A stretch of DNA of 64,000 nucleotides from NCBI GenBank assembly GCA_002339015.1, contig DDJC01000087.1, positions 1 through 64,000 on the forward strand. Direction: 5' to 3'. Made by a program: the position numbers and the translations under genes. This DNA comes from Burkholderiales bacterium UBA1834 (GTDB taxonomy: Bacteria > Pseudomonadota > Gammaproteobacteria > Burkholderiales > Burkholderiaceae_C). Positions 43,171 to 51,650 of this stretch are shown piece by piece; position 1 is the stretch's first letter; the number at the start of each line of letters is the position of its first letter. The notes beneath the pieces are model-generated. The model did not search any database. It saw only the letters and a list, made by a program, of their open reading frames with translations, and was not told where the DNA came from.

Positions 43171-44801
43171 GCAACCGCTGGCGTTGCAGCAGCCAACAGG
43201 GCGCGCGTGTAGGCATGGCCTGGATGGGCGAGCAACTGCTGGGCGGGGCCAGTTTCAACGATCTCACCGTCCTTCATGACCATGATGTGGTGCGCCATGG
43301 CGCTCACCACTTCCACATCATGCGTGATCAGCAGGTAGCTCAACCCGCGCTCCCGCTGAAGGCGCTGCAGCAGAGCGAGCACCTGCTTCTGGATGGTGAC
43401 ATCCAATGCGCTGGTCGGCTCATCGAGCACCAGCACCGAAGGCTCGACGATCAAGGCGCGGGCCAGGGCCAGCCGTTGGCGTTGGCCGCCCGAGAACTCA
43501 TGCGGATAGCGTTCCAGCAAACAGGGAAACATCTGTTCACTCAAGCCCACATCGGCCAAGGTGCCCAGCACGCGCTCGCGCCGCTGCCGATCATCAAGAC
43601 CGGGGTGGTGAATGTCCAGACCCTCGCCCACCAACTCGCCTACGGTCATGCGCGGCGACAGGGACGAGAAGGGATCCTGGAAAACCACCTGCACGACCCG
43701 GCGCAGATGCTTGTCGGCCTTGGCCTTGAAGGCCCAGGTTTGACCTTGCACCTGCAACACACCCGACGCGGGCTGAAGACCCAGGGCTGCCAGGGCCAAT
43801 GTGGATTTGCCTGAGCCCGACTCACCAATCACACCCAGGGTCTGTCCGGCTCGCAGGCACCAGTCGGCCCCCTTGACAGCGACGAACTCACCCGGTTTGA
43901 ACCAGCCCAGGATCCCCGGCCTGGGCACGGGGTAACTCACGCGCAGGCCCCGCGCCTGCATCAAGGCAGGCGCTTGCGGCACGGGCTCGATCACATCACG
44001 CACGGGCCTGCTGTCCAGCAGCTTTCGCGTGTAGGCATGACGAGGGTGGGCAAACACCTCGGCCACCGCGCCCTGCTCCACCAGCACGCCATGCTCCATC
44101 ACGGCCACACGGTCGGCAAAGCTGCGCACCAGGTTCAGGTCGTGCGTGATCATCAGCACGGCCATGCCATGGCGACGCTGCAGATCGGCCAGCAGATCCA
44201 GGATCTGCTGACGCAGCGTCACGTCCAGCGCGGTGGTCGGCTCATCGGCCAGGAGCAGCTTGGGCTCGCAGGCCAGGGCCATGGCAATCATGGCGCGTTG
44301 GCGCTGGCCGCCCGAAAGCTGGTGCGGGAAAGACCGCGCGCGTCGCTCGGGCTCGGGAATGCCCGTGCTGTCCAGCAACTCCACCGCACGCTGCCAGGCC
44401 TGCGCCCTGGACAGTGCCTGGTGCAGCTCGACGACCTCGGCGATCTGGTCTCCGACAGTGAAGAGCGGATTGAGCGCCGTCATGGGCTCCTGGAAGATCA
44501 CCGCAACATCCTGTCCGCGAATGCCCCGCAGCGTGCGCTCGGGCAGGGTCAGCAGGTCACGCGGCCCTTCCGGGGCCACATCGAGCACGGCACGTCCCGT
44601 AGCCCAGGCCTGGGGCACCAGGCGCAGCAGGCTCATGGCCGTGATGGTCTTGCCCGAGCCGGATTCGCCCACCAGCGCCAGCTTCTCGCCGGGACAGATG
44701 TCGAAGCTCACGCCCTGCACCACCATCTTGTCGCCGAAGCCGATGCGCAGGTCGCGCACGGACAGCAGTGGGCGGGTGCCTTGATCAGCGGGGGCGCTCA
44801 T
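43158..44801 (-). CDS. yejF: Peptide/microcin C ABC transporter, ATP-binding protein
   Basis: 547 aa from ATG 44801: two fused ABC ATPase domains, each with Walker A (GESGSGKTITAMSLLRL; GESGSGKSTLALAALGL), signature (LSGGQRQRAMIAMAL; FSGGQRQRLALARAL) and Walker B (LLLADEPTTALD; VLVLDEPTSALD). It energises the YejABEF importer for oligopeptides; in E. coli this system takes up microcin C. The start overlaps the yejE stop (ATGA). Last gene of the operon. Confidence 0.94.
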   Translation of the reverse strand: MSAPADQGTRPLLSVRDLRIGFGDKMVVQGVSFDICPGEKLALVGESGSGKTITAMSLLRLVPQAWATGRAVLDVAPEGPRDLLTLPERTLRGIRGQDVAVIFQEPMTALNPLFTVGDQIAEVVELHQALSRAQAWQRAVELLDSTGIPEPERRARSFPHQLSGGQRQRAMIAMALACEPKLLLADEPTTALDVTLRQQILDLLADLQRRHGMAVLMITHDLNLVRSFADRVAVMEHGVLVEQGAVAEVFAHPRHAYTRKLLDSRPVRDVIEPVPQAPALMQARGLRVSYPVPRPGILGWFKPGEFVAVKGADWCLRAGQTLGVIGESGSGKSTLALAALGLQPASGVLQVQGQTWAFKAKADKHLRRVVQVVFQDPFSSLSPRMTVGELVGEGLDIHHPGLDDRQRRERVLGTLADVGLSEQMFPCLLERYPHEFSGGQRQRLALARALIVEPSVLVLDEPTSALDVTIQKQVLALLQRLQRERGLSYLLITHDVEVVSAMAHHIMVMKDGEIVETGPAQQLLAHPGHAYTRALLAAATPAVAQGG

Positions 44802-45880
44802 GCATCCATCTCCTTGCGGGGGTCGAGCGCATCGCGCAGGGCATCGCCCATGAAGGTCAGCAGCAGCAGGGTCGTGACCAGCACCACGAAGGTCGACACC
44901 ACGATCCACCAGCAATCCAGGTTGTTCTTGCCCTGGTTGAGCAGCTCGCCCAGGCTGGCGGTGTCCGGCGGCACGCCCAGACCCAGGAAATCCAGCGAGG
45001 TCAGCGCCAGGATGGCCGCGCTCATGCGGAAGGGCAGGAAGGTGACCACCGGCGTGAGGCTGTTGGGCAGCACGTGCCGCCAGATGATCTGGCCATTGCT
45101 CAGGCCCAGCGCACGCGCCGAGCGGACGTAGTCGAGCTGCCGGTTGCGCAAAAATTCAGCCCGCACGTAATCGGACAGCCCCATCCAGCCGAACAGGCTG
45201 AGCAGCACCAGCAGCAAGCCCACGCTGGGGTCGAACACCGACGCGAAGATGATCAGCAGGTAGAGCTCCGGCATGGAGCCCCAGATCTCGATCAGGCGCT
45301 GGAAGGTCAGGTCTGTCTTGCCACCGTAGAAGCCCTGGATGGCGCCGGTGACCACGCCCAGCACCACACCGATCGCCGTGAGCGCCAGCGCGAACAGCAC
45401 CGACACCCGAAAACCGTAGAGCAGCCGGGCCAGCACATCACGGCCGCGGTCATCCGTGCCCAGCCAGTTGTCGCTGGAGGGCGGCGACGGGTTGGGCTCC
45501 TTGGCGAAGTAGTTGATGGTGTTGTAGTGGTTGCGGTTGGGCGGGTACAGCGCGAAGTTGCCCGGCTTGTCGAACTGCTCGACGATGAAGGGGTCGAGGT
45601 AATCCGTGGGGGTGTCGAAGTCACCTCCGAACGCGGTCTCGGGCACATCCTGGAAGATGGGCGCATACCAGTGGCCGTTGTAGCGCGCGATCAGGGGCTT
45701 GTCATTGGACAGCACCTCGGCGAACAGGCTCAGCACCACCAGCACGCTGAAGATGATCAGGCTCCAGTAGCCCAGCCGGTGACGCTTGAAACGCAGCCAG
45801 GCTCGGCGTGCGGGAGATGGCGAGGCCTGAGCAGCGCTGGCGGAAGGCACGGAGGCAGCGGCGGTGGAACTCATGCGCAT
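44798..45880 (-). CDS. yejE: Peptide ABC transporter permease
   Basis: 360 aa inner-membrane permease. A cytosolic N-terminus with basic residues (RRAWLRFKRHRLGYWSLIIF) is followed by a long periplasmic loop (~55-145) peculiar to YejE, then a BPD_transp_1 domain with five or so membrane segments. The EAA loop (EFLRNRQLDYVRSARALGLS) contacts the ATPase. It starts 4 bp after yejB and overlaps yejF. Confidence 0.93.
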   Translation of the reverse strand: MRMSSTAAASVPSASAAQASPSPARRAWLRFKRHRLGYWSLIIFSVLVVLSLFAEVLSNDKPLIARYNGHWYAPIFQDVPETAFGGDFDTPTDYLDPFIVEQFDKPGNFALYPPNRNHYNTINYFAKEPNPSPPSSDNWLGTDDRGRDVLARLLYGFRVSVLFALALTAIGVVLGVVTGAIQGFYGGKTDLTFQRLIEIWGSMPELYLLIIFASVFDPSVGLLLVLLSLFGWMGLSDYVRAEFLRNRQLDYVRSARALGLSNGQIIWRHVLPNSLTPVVTFLPFRMSAAILALTSLDFLGLGVPPDTASLGELLNQGKNNLDCWWIVVSTFVVLVTTLLLLTFMGDALRDALDPRKEMDA

Positions 45881-45884
45881 CCCG

Positions 45885-46928
45885 TCAGTCGAACTTCACC
45901 CGGGGATCGACCCAGACGTAGCACAGGTCGCTGACCAGCTTGGTGACCAGCCCGATCAGCGTGAAGAGGTAGAAGGTGCCCAGCACGACCGGGTAGTCGC
46001 GCCGGATCACTGATTCATAGCCCAGCAGGCCCAGCCCGTCGAGCGAGAACAGGGTCTCGATCAGCAGCGCACCCGTGAAGAAGGCACCGATGAAGGCAGC
46101 CGGAAAGCCCGTGATGATGGGGATCAGCGCATTGCGGAACACGTGCTTCCACAGCACGCGGCGCTCTTCCAGGCCCTTGGCACGCGCGGTGGTCACGTAC
46201 TGCTTGCGGATCTCTTCGAGAAAGGCGTTCTTGGTGAGCATGGTCAGCGTGGCGAAGCTGCCCACCACGCTGGCCGTCACGGGCAGCGCGATGTGCCACA
46301 GGTAATCCAACACCTTGCCCCACAGACTGAGCTCGTCCCAGTTGGGCGACGTGAGCCCGCGCAATGGGAACCACGCCAGGAAGGTGCCGCCCCCGAAGAG
46401 CACCAGCAGCAGCACACCCAGCACGAAGCCCGGGATGGCATAGCCGAACAGCACGATGATGCTGGTGACCAGGTCGAAGCGGCTGCCCGCCCGTACCGCC
46501 TTGGCGATGCCCAGCGGCACCGATATCAGGTAGCTGAGCACGAAGGTCCACAAGCCCAGCGTGATGGACACCGGCAGTTTTTCCTTGATCAGTCCCCACA
46601 CGTCTTGGTGGTGGAAGAAGCTCTTGCCCAGATCGAACTGGGCGAAGGACACGACCATCTGCACGAAGCGCTCATGAGGGGGCTTGTCGAAACCGTAGAG
46701 CTTCTTGATTTCTTCGATCTGGGCGGCATCCACCCCCTGGCGGCCACGGTAGCCGGCACCGCTGGACCCTCCTGCCTCACCGCCTCCGCCATCGCGTCCC
46801 TTGAGCTGGGCCACCATCTGCTCCACCGGCCCGCCGGGCACGAACTGGATCACCCCGAAGGTGATGGCCAGCGCCCCCAGCAGGGTCGGGATCATCAACA
46901 GCATGCGCTTGAGGATGTAGGACCACAT
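45885..46928 (-). CDS. yejB: Peptide ABC transporter permease
   Basis: 347 aa permease beginning MWSYILKRMLLMIPTLLGAL, typical for this family. A Gly/Asp-rich insertion (~43-65, KGRDGGGGEAGGSSGAGYRG) lies in the first periplasmic loop; similar Gly-rich inserts occur in YejB homologues. EAA loop at EEIRKQYVTTARAKGL. It sits 6 bp after yejA and 4 bp before yejE. Confidence 0.93.
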   Translation of the reverse strand: MWSYILKRMLLMIPTLLGALAITFGVIQFVPGGPVEQMVAQLKGRDGGGGEAGGSSGAGYRGRQGVDAAQIEEIKKLYGFDKPPHERFVQMVVSFAQFDLGKSFFHHQDVWGLIKEKLPVSITLGLWTFVLSYLISVPLGIAKAVRAGSRFDLVTSIIVLFGYAIPGFVLGVLLLVLFGGGTFLAWFPLRGLTSPNWDELSLWGKVLDYLWHIALPVTASVVGSFATLTMLTKNAFLEEIRKQYVTTARAKGLEERRVLWKHVFRNALIPIITGFPAAFIGAFFTGALLIETLFSLDGLGLLGYESVIRRDYPVVLGTFYLFTLIGLVTKLVSDLCYVWVDPRVKFD

Positions 46929-46934
46929 CGGCGT

Positions 46935-48749
46935 TCACTTCCCGGGTTGCCTGGCCCACCAGGTGGACAGGATCCAGTTTTCAGGCTGGTAGTACAGCGG
47001 CATCACCGACGGTTCGGCAAAGCGGTGGTTCCAGTAGGCCACGCGGTGCGTGGGCGAATACCAGTGGGTGACGGTCAAATGCTCGAATCGCAGCACGCGG
47101 TCGAGCGCCTTGAGCGCCGCGGCCAGCTCGGGCCGGCTGTGTGCGCTGATCACCTTGTCGAGCAGCGCATCAACGGCCGGGTTCTTGACGCCCAGGATGT
47201 TGTTGGAACCTTCGATGTCGGCAGACTTGGAACTGAACCGGTCGACCAGTTCATTGCCCGGCGCCAGGCTGCCCAGCAGCCGGTTGATGGTGATGTCGTA
47301 GTCAAAGACATCCATGCGCTTTTGCAGCACCGCAAAATCCGTCATCTTGTAGCGGGCCGTGATGCCCAGCTTGGCCAGGTTCTGCATGTAGGGCGTCAGC
47401 ACGCGGGCCATGCTGCTGGTGCTTTCCAGGAACTCCACCTCGAAGGCCTCGCCCTTGGCGTTGCGCAGCGCGCCATCACGGTAGGTCCAGCCCGCCTCGG
47501 CCAGCAGCCGGCGGGCTTCACGCAGGTTGGCCCGCAGACTGCCGGGTGGATTGGTGTTGGGTGGCAGCGGCACGGGCTGGGTGAACAGTTCAGGGCGCAG
47601 GTGCTTGCGCAGGGGCTCCAGCAGCGCCAGCTCGTCAGGGCCGGGCAGGTCGCGCGCCTCGAAATCGCCGTCACCAAAGTAGCCCTTCACGCGTGTGTAG
47701 GCATTGAAGAACAGCTGGCGGTTCATCCACTCGTAGTCCATCGCCAGGTTCATGGCACGGCGCACACGTGCGTCCTTGAACTTGGCCCGACGGGTGTTCA
47801 GGAAGTAACCCTGGAAATCAGACGCGTTGTGGTGCTTGAGTTCGCGGCGCACCAGCTCGCCGCTGTCGAACTTGGCGCCAATGTAGCGGCGCGCCCATTC
47901 ACGCGCGGAAAACACCTGCACCATGTCGAACTCGCCGGCCTTGAAGGCCTCCAGCTTGGCCGTGTCGTCCTGGTAGACCTTCTCGGTGATGCGGTCGAAG
48001 TTGTAGTGCCCCTTGCGCACGTTCAGGTCGCGTGCCCAGTACTTGGGATCACGCTCGTAGGTGATGTCCTTGCCGAAGTTGACGCGGCCGATGCGGTAGG
48101 GCCCCGAGGCAATGGGCATGTCGGTGACGATCTGATCGAAGGGCTTGAGCTTGCCGTCCTTGCCCATGCCCCACTTGTGACTGAACACCGGCATCGACCC
48201 GGCCAGCAGCGGCAGCTCGGCATTGGCGCGCTTGAAATCGAAGCGCACGGTGCGCTGGCTGACGATGGTGACGCCCTGGATCTCGCCGAACACCGAGCGA
48301 TAGGCCGGCGCGGCCTGCTTGCTCATCAAACGGTCGAAAGAGCTCTTCACATCGACGGCCAGCACGGCATCGCCATTGTGGAAACGTGCCTTGGGGTTCA
48401 GGCGGAAGGTGGCCGAGCGCTGGTCCGCCGCGACCTCGATGTCCTCGGCCAGCAAGCCGTAGGCGGTGGTGGGTTCGTCGAGGTTGCCGGTGAGCAGGGT
48501 CTCGAAGACCAGCTCGCCCAGGTCAGGCGGCGCGTTGCCCTTCAAGGTGAAGGGGTTGTACTTGTCGAAGTTGGTGATGCGCAGGGGCGGCACCAGCGTG
48601 ATCTCGCCACCCTTGGGCGCATTCGGGTTGACGTACTCGAAGTGCGAGAACCCAGGCGGGTACTTGATGTCACCGAACAGGGCATAGGCGTGGGCAGCCC
48701 AGGCGGGCAGGCAGGCACTGAACAGGAGAAAGGTCCAGAACAAACGCAT
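46935..48749 (-). CDS. yejA: Periplasmic oligopeptide/microcin C-binding protein
   Basis: 604 aa. Signal peptide (MRLFWTFLLFSACLPAWAAH) followed by a cluster C solute-binding protein (SBP_bac_5): PPGFSHFEYVNPNAPKGGEI and FDKYNPFTLKGNAPPDLGEL at the start, FRLNPKARFHNGDAVLAVDV in the middle, YYQPENWILSTWWARQPGK at the end are typical of YejA. First gene of yejABEF; the promoter should lie in the short gap before 48789 or further upstream in the carboxypeptidase gene. Confidence 0.93.
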   Translation of the reverse strand: MRLFWTFLLFSACLPAWAAHAYALFGDIKYPPGFSHFEYVNPNAPKGGEITLVPPLRITNFDKYNPFTLKGNAPPDLGELVFETLLTGNLDEPTTAYGLLAEDIEVAADQRSATFRLNPKARFHNGDAVLAVDVKSSFDRLMSKQAAPAYRSVFGEIQGVTIVSQRTVRFDFKRANAELPLLAGSMPVFSHKWGMGKDGKLKPFDQIVTDMPIASGPYRIGRVNFGKDITYERDPKYWARDLNVRKGHYNFDRITEKVYQDDTAKLEAFKAGEFDMVQVFSAREWARRYIGAKFDSGELVRRELKHHNASDFQGYFLNTRRAKFKDARVRRAMNLAMDYEWMNRQLFFNAYTRVKGYFGDGDFEARDLPGPDELALLEPLRKHLRPELFTQPVPLPPNTNPPGSLRANLREARRLLAEAGWTYRDGALRNAKGEAFEVEFLESTSSMARVLTPYMQNLAKLGITARYKMTDFAVLQKRMDVFDYDITINRLLGSLAPGNELVDRFSSKSADIEGSNNILGVKNPAVDALLDKVISAHSRPELAAALKALDRVLRFEHLTVTHWYSPTHRVAYWNHRFAEPSVMPLYYQPENWILSTWWARQPGK

Positions 48750-48788
48750 GCCGTTGATTCTGCACCATCCTCAAGGGCCTGCCACCCG

Positions 48789-49898
48789 TCACCACATCAC
48801 GAAGACATCGCGTCCCTGAACTGCCACATTCACTTTCCGCCCCAGCGGAAGTGACAGCTTGGTGGGCACGTGGCCGAAAGGCAGGCCAGTGAGGATCGGG
48901 GTGCGTGTCAGCCCACGCAGGTGCTCGATGGCCGACTTGATCGTGTAACCCTTGTCCAGAGGGGATTTGCTGTAGTCGGTGAAGGCCCCCAGCAGGATGG
49001 CCTTCTGCTGATCCAGCACACCGGCCTGCTGCAGCTGCAGCAGCGCACGCTCGATGCGGTAGGGGTGCTCGTTGACATCCTCCAGGAACAGCACGCCGTT
49101 GCGGATCTTGGGGAAATGCGGCGTGCCCAGCAGGGCCTGCAGGATGGACAGGTTGCCGCCCCACAGGCGGCCGCCGGTGTCGAGCCCGTCGAAGCCCGCC
49201 TCGGTGCGATAGCCCACGGCTTCGAGCTGGCCGGTCATGGCCTCGACGAAACACGCCTGGGTGATGTCATCACCGCCGTCAGGGAGCTCATCGTTGCCGA
49301 AATCGCCACACGCCATCGGGCCGGCCCACAGGCCGGCGGTGGTGCCGTGGGGGGCCGAGGCGGGGCCGGCAGCGTTGTGCGCCAAGGCGGCCATCTGAAA
49401 GGCCGTGACATCGCTGTACCCCACCCACGCCGTGCCGCGCTCGACGCTGCCGGCGATCAGCGGCCAGTCGATGCGGTCGAGCAGGCGCATCACGCCATAA
49501 CCGCCACGTGCCGCCAGGGCCACGTCGGGGGCGCCCCTGGCCACGCGGTGCAGCGCGGCCAGGCGGGCGTCATCCTCACCCGCGAAGCGTTGGTACTTGC
49601 TCAGGGCATCGGCATCCAGCGAGGCATCGAAGCCCAGCGCCTTGAGTCGCTTGAGGGCCCGCCGGGCAGTCACGGCCTTGGCCACGACGCCAGCCGGGCT
49701 GAAGACAACCAGGCTGCGCACACGCTCGTGGTCGTGGCCGCAGCCAGGATCGCAGGCATCGTCATGGCGCTGGTCATGTCCATGCCCATGATGCGCAGCA
49801 TGGTGCTCGTGCGCAGGGCCTTCATCGTGGTGGGGCCGGGCCGTTTCGGCCTTGTTCTTGCGGGCGGCGGGCTTCTTGGCGGCTGGGCGTGCAGGCAT
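48789..49898 (-). CDS. ldcA: LD-carboxypeptidase (S66 family) with histidine-rich N-terminus
   Basis: 369 aa. The catalytic core has the nucleophile Ser162 in GYSDVT, the glycine-rich RGGYGVMRLLDRID, the LEDVNEHPYRIERAL block and the C-terminal His in GLPFGHVPTKLSLPLG. It removes the terminal D-Ala from tetrapeptides in cytoplasmic murein recycling. Residues ~23-57 are a His/Asp/Glu stretch with 12 His and 2 Cys (for example HEHHAAHHGHGHDQRH), not part of the family fold and suggesting Zn or Ni binding. It lies just upstream of yejABEF on the same strand (39 bp), which is functionally fitting for peptide recycling. Start ATG 49898; later starts would drop the His region. Confidence 0.88.
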   Translation of the reverse strand: MPARPAAKKPAARKNKAETARPHHDEGPAHEHHAAHHGHGHDQRHDDACDPGCGHDHERVRSLVVFSPAGVVAKAVTARRALKRLKALGFDASLDADALSKYQRFAGEDDARLAALHRVARGAPDVALAARGGYGVMRLLDRIDWPLIAGSVERGTAWVGYSDVTAFQMAALAHNAAGPASAPHGTTAGLWAGPMACGDFGNDELPDGGDDITQACFVEAMTGQLEAVGYRTEAGFDGLDTGGRLWGGNLSILQALLGTPHFPKIRNGVLFLEDVNEHPYRIERALLQLQQAGVLDQQKAILLGAFTDYSKSPLDKGYTIKSAIEHLRGLTRTPILTGLPFGHVPTKLSLPLGRKVNVAVQGRDVFVMW

Positions 49899-49932
49899 GA
49901 CGTCGGTACAGCGGGTTGGTCTATGCCGGGCC

Positions 49933-50532
49933 TCAGTCGCCCCGCATCAGCGAGTCGAGGGTGAGGTCGTAGGCAGGGCCGAAGGTGTCCAGGAAATAGC
50001 GCACCTCGGGCAGCATGTGTTCGTGGATCTTGCGCTCGATCTGCTGGGCGGCCTGCTCGAACTCGCGGTTGCCATAGCGCAGCTCGGCTCGGCACTTGAG
50101 CCAGGCAGCCAGGCGATCGGCGGCCTTGACCAACTGGGCTTCGTGCTCAGGCCATTGGGTGTGGTCCATGGCCGACTGCACGCCGGGCTGCAGGGCCAAC
50201 GGCAGCAGCTTGACCATTTCCTGGCCGATTTGATCTTCCAGGTGGGCCGTGGCCTGGCGCATGGCCGGTGAGTATTTCACCGGCGTGGGCAAATCCCCCG
50301 TGATGGCCTCGGTGGCGTCATGAAAGAGCGCGCGCGTGGCCACGGCGTTCGGGTCAATGGCCTTGCCCAGCACATCGCGGGCGATCAGGGCCAGCGCGTG
50401 GGCCAGCACCGCCACTTCCCAGCTGTGCTGGGCCACGTCTTCCTCGGTGGCGTTGCGCATGAGGCCCCAGCGCTTGATGAAGCGCAGGCGCGACAGGTGC
50501 GCATAGAACGGGCTGACCGTCGGCGTGGGCAT
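49933..50532 (-). CDS. yfbR: 5'-deoxynucleotidase, YfbR-type HD domain protein
   Basis: 199 aa. HD-domain metal ligands are visible: H in DVAQHSWEVAVLAH, HD in RALFHDATEAITGDLPTPVK, and D in KAADRLAAWLKC. YfbR dephosphorylates deoxynucleoside 5'-monophosphates in pyrimidine and general nucleotide balance. RLRFIKRWGLMRN at the start is a YfbR hallmark. It lies between the LD-carboxypeptidase and MarR genes on the same strand. Confidence 0.92.
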   Translation of the reverse strand: MPTPTVSPFYAHLSRLRFIKRWGLMRNATEEDVAQHSWEVAVLAHALALIARDVLGKAIDPNAVATRALFHDATEAITGDLPTPVKYSPAMRQATAHLEDQIGQEMVKLLPLALQPGVQSAMDHTQWPEHEAQLVKAADRLAAWLKCRAELRYGNREFEQAAQQIERKIHEHMLPEVRYFLDTFGPAYDLTLDSLMRGD

Positions 50533-50541
50533 GGGCTGGCC

Positions 50542-51057
50542 TCAGGCACTGGCGCCGCTGCCGGCGATCTTGGCCAGCAGGGCGAGCAGTTGCGCCTGCT
50601 CCGCCTCGGTCAAGGCCTGGGCGCCACGCCGGTCGGATTCGTCCACGGCCTCGGTGATGGCCTGCAGATCGGCCCGGCCCTGGTCGGTGAGCTGCAGCCC
50701 GAGGGCGCGCTTGTCCGTGGGACACGGCACGCGGCGCACATAGCCCATGCCTTCGAGCGAGTTGATCAGCGCCACGGCCCCCGAACGGGCGATGCCCAGT
50801 ACATCGGCCAACTCGGTGAGCTTGAGGTCCGGATTGCGGGAAATGATCACCATGGCTGAGAAGCGCGGCGGCGTGATGTTCCAGCGAGCCAGTCCCGCAA
50901 TGAACAGTTCGTACTGCACGATCTGCGCACGGCGCACGGCGTAGCCCAGCAGCCTGTCGAGTACCCCATAGTCGATGCCGGGCACCCGGGGGTTGAAGGG
51001 GATGTCCTCAGAGGGAGGAAGGTACACCTCGGGCGGGGATGTTCGGCGTGCGCTCAT
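50542..51057 (-). CDS. MarR-family transcriptional regulator
   Basis: 171 aa from ATG 51057; the frame is open to 51153 without support. Winged HTH: PPRFSAMVIISRNPDLKLTE, LADVLGIARSGAVALINSLE, GMGYVRRVPCPTDKRALGLQ. A ~35-residue N-terminal Pro-rich stretch precedes the first helix. It lies 9 bp upstream of yfbR on the same strand. An inverted repeat TCTTC-N9-GAAGA (51110-51128) lies 53 bp upstream and could be its operator. Confidence 0.88.
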   Translation of the reverse strand: MSARRTSPPEVYLPPSEDIPFNPRVPGIDYGVLDRLLGYAVRRAQIVQYELFIAGLARWNITPPRFSAMVIISRNPDLKLTELADVLGIARSGAVALINSLEGMGYVRRVPCPTDKRALGLQLTDQGRADLQAITEAVDESDRRGAQALTEAEQAQLLALLAKIAGSGASA

Positions 51058-51285
51058 GAACAAGGCGACCGGAAGCGGGTGAGGCCATCCAGCCGCGTGG
51101 TGTGTTTGTTCTTCAAATATGGGGAAGACGTGTGCCGAAGGGCTCGCGATCACATATCCCCTGGTGTTGCGGGACTATAGCATTGGCCCGCCAGGCGGTA
51201 TCCGGTTGCGTCATGGACAAGCAGGGACGCCGGTGGGGTCATGGACCTCGTGCGATCCTGAGCGCAAACGCCATCAGGAGACGTC

Positions 51286-51615
51286 ATGAAACCCTGTGCC
51301 ATCCTCACGCTGAGCGCCCTCGCCCTGACGCTCACTACCGCGCATGCCCAGGTCTCCCGCGAGCAGCGCGACCAGTTCGCCGCACGCACCGTGGACCGCT
51401 GCATTCAGAGCCAGCGCGCCGACCCGACCCAGGCAGCCCAGACCGATGCCGCCATCCGCGAGTTCTGCGCCTGCTACGCGCGGCGCGTGGCCGATGCCAT
51501 GCCGGACGATGTGCTCAACACCTCGATGTCTGCAGCCACGCCTCAGCAATTGGAGGCGGCACAGTCCGTGATGCGCCAATCGGCACAGGCTTGTCGAGGT
51601 GCCACGCAGCCCTGA
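51286..51615 (+). CDS. Small secreted protein of unknown function
   Basis: 109 aa from ATG 51286 with AGGAGA upstream. A clear signal peptide (MKPCAILTLSALALTLTTAH, cleavage after AHA) precedes a ~87-residue helical mature protein with four Cys (DRCIQSQ, EFCACYARR, SAQACRG), likely forming two disulfides in the periplasm. No family is recognised. The 228-bp gap to the MarR gene (51058-51285) shows only the inverted repeat noted there. Convergent with the amidohydrolase, 35 bp away. Confidence 0.7.
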   Translation: MKPCAILTLSALALTLTTAHAQVSREQRDQFAARTVDRCIQSQRADPTQAAQTDAAIREFCACYARRVADAMPDDVLNTSMSAATPQQLEAAQSVMRQSAQACRGATQP

Positions 51616-51650
51616 AGTTGCCGCGCATCAGCCCCGCCCTGCTTGAGCGC

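Noticed and set aside
46143..48854. 903-residue open frame antisense to yejB and yejA
   Set aside because: Composition is biased (His, Gln, Ala), it spans two genuine genes on the other strand, and no family is recognisable.
51110..51128. TCTTC-N9-GAAGA as MarR operator
   Set aside because: Five-base arms are expected often by chance; no second copy was found to support it.
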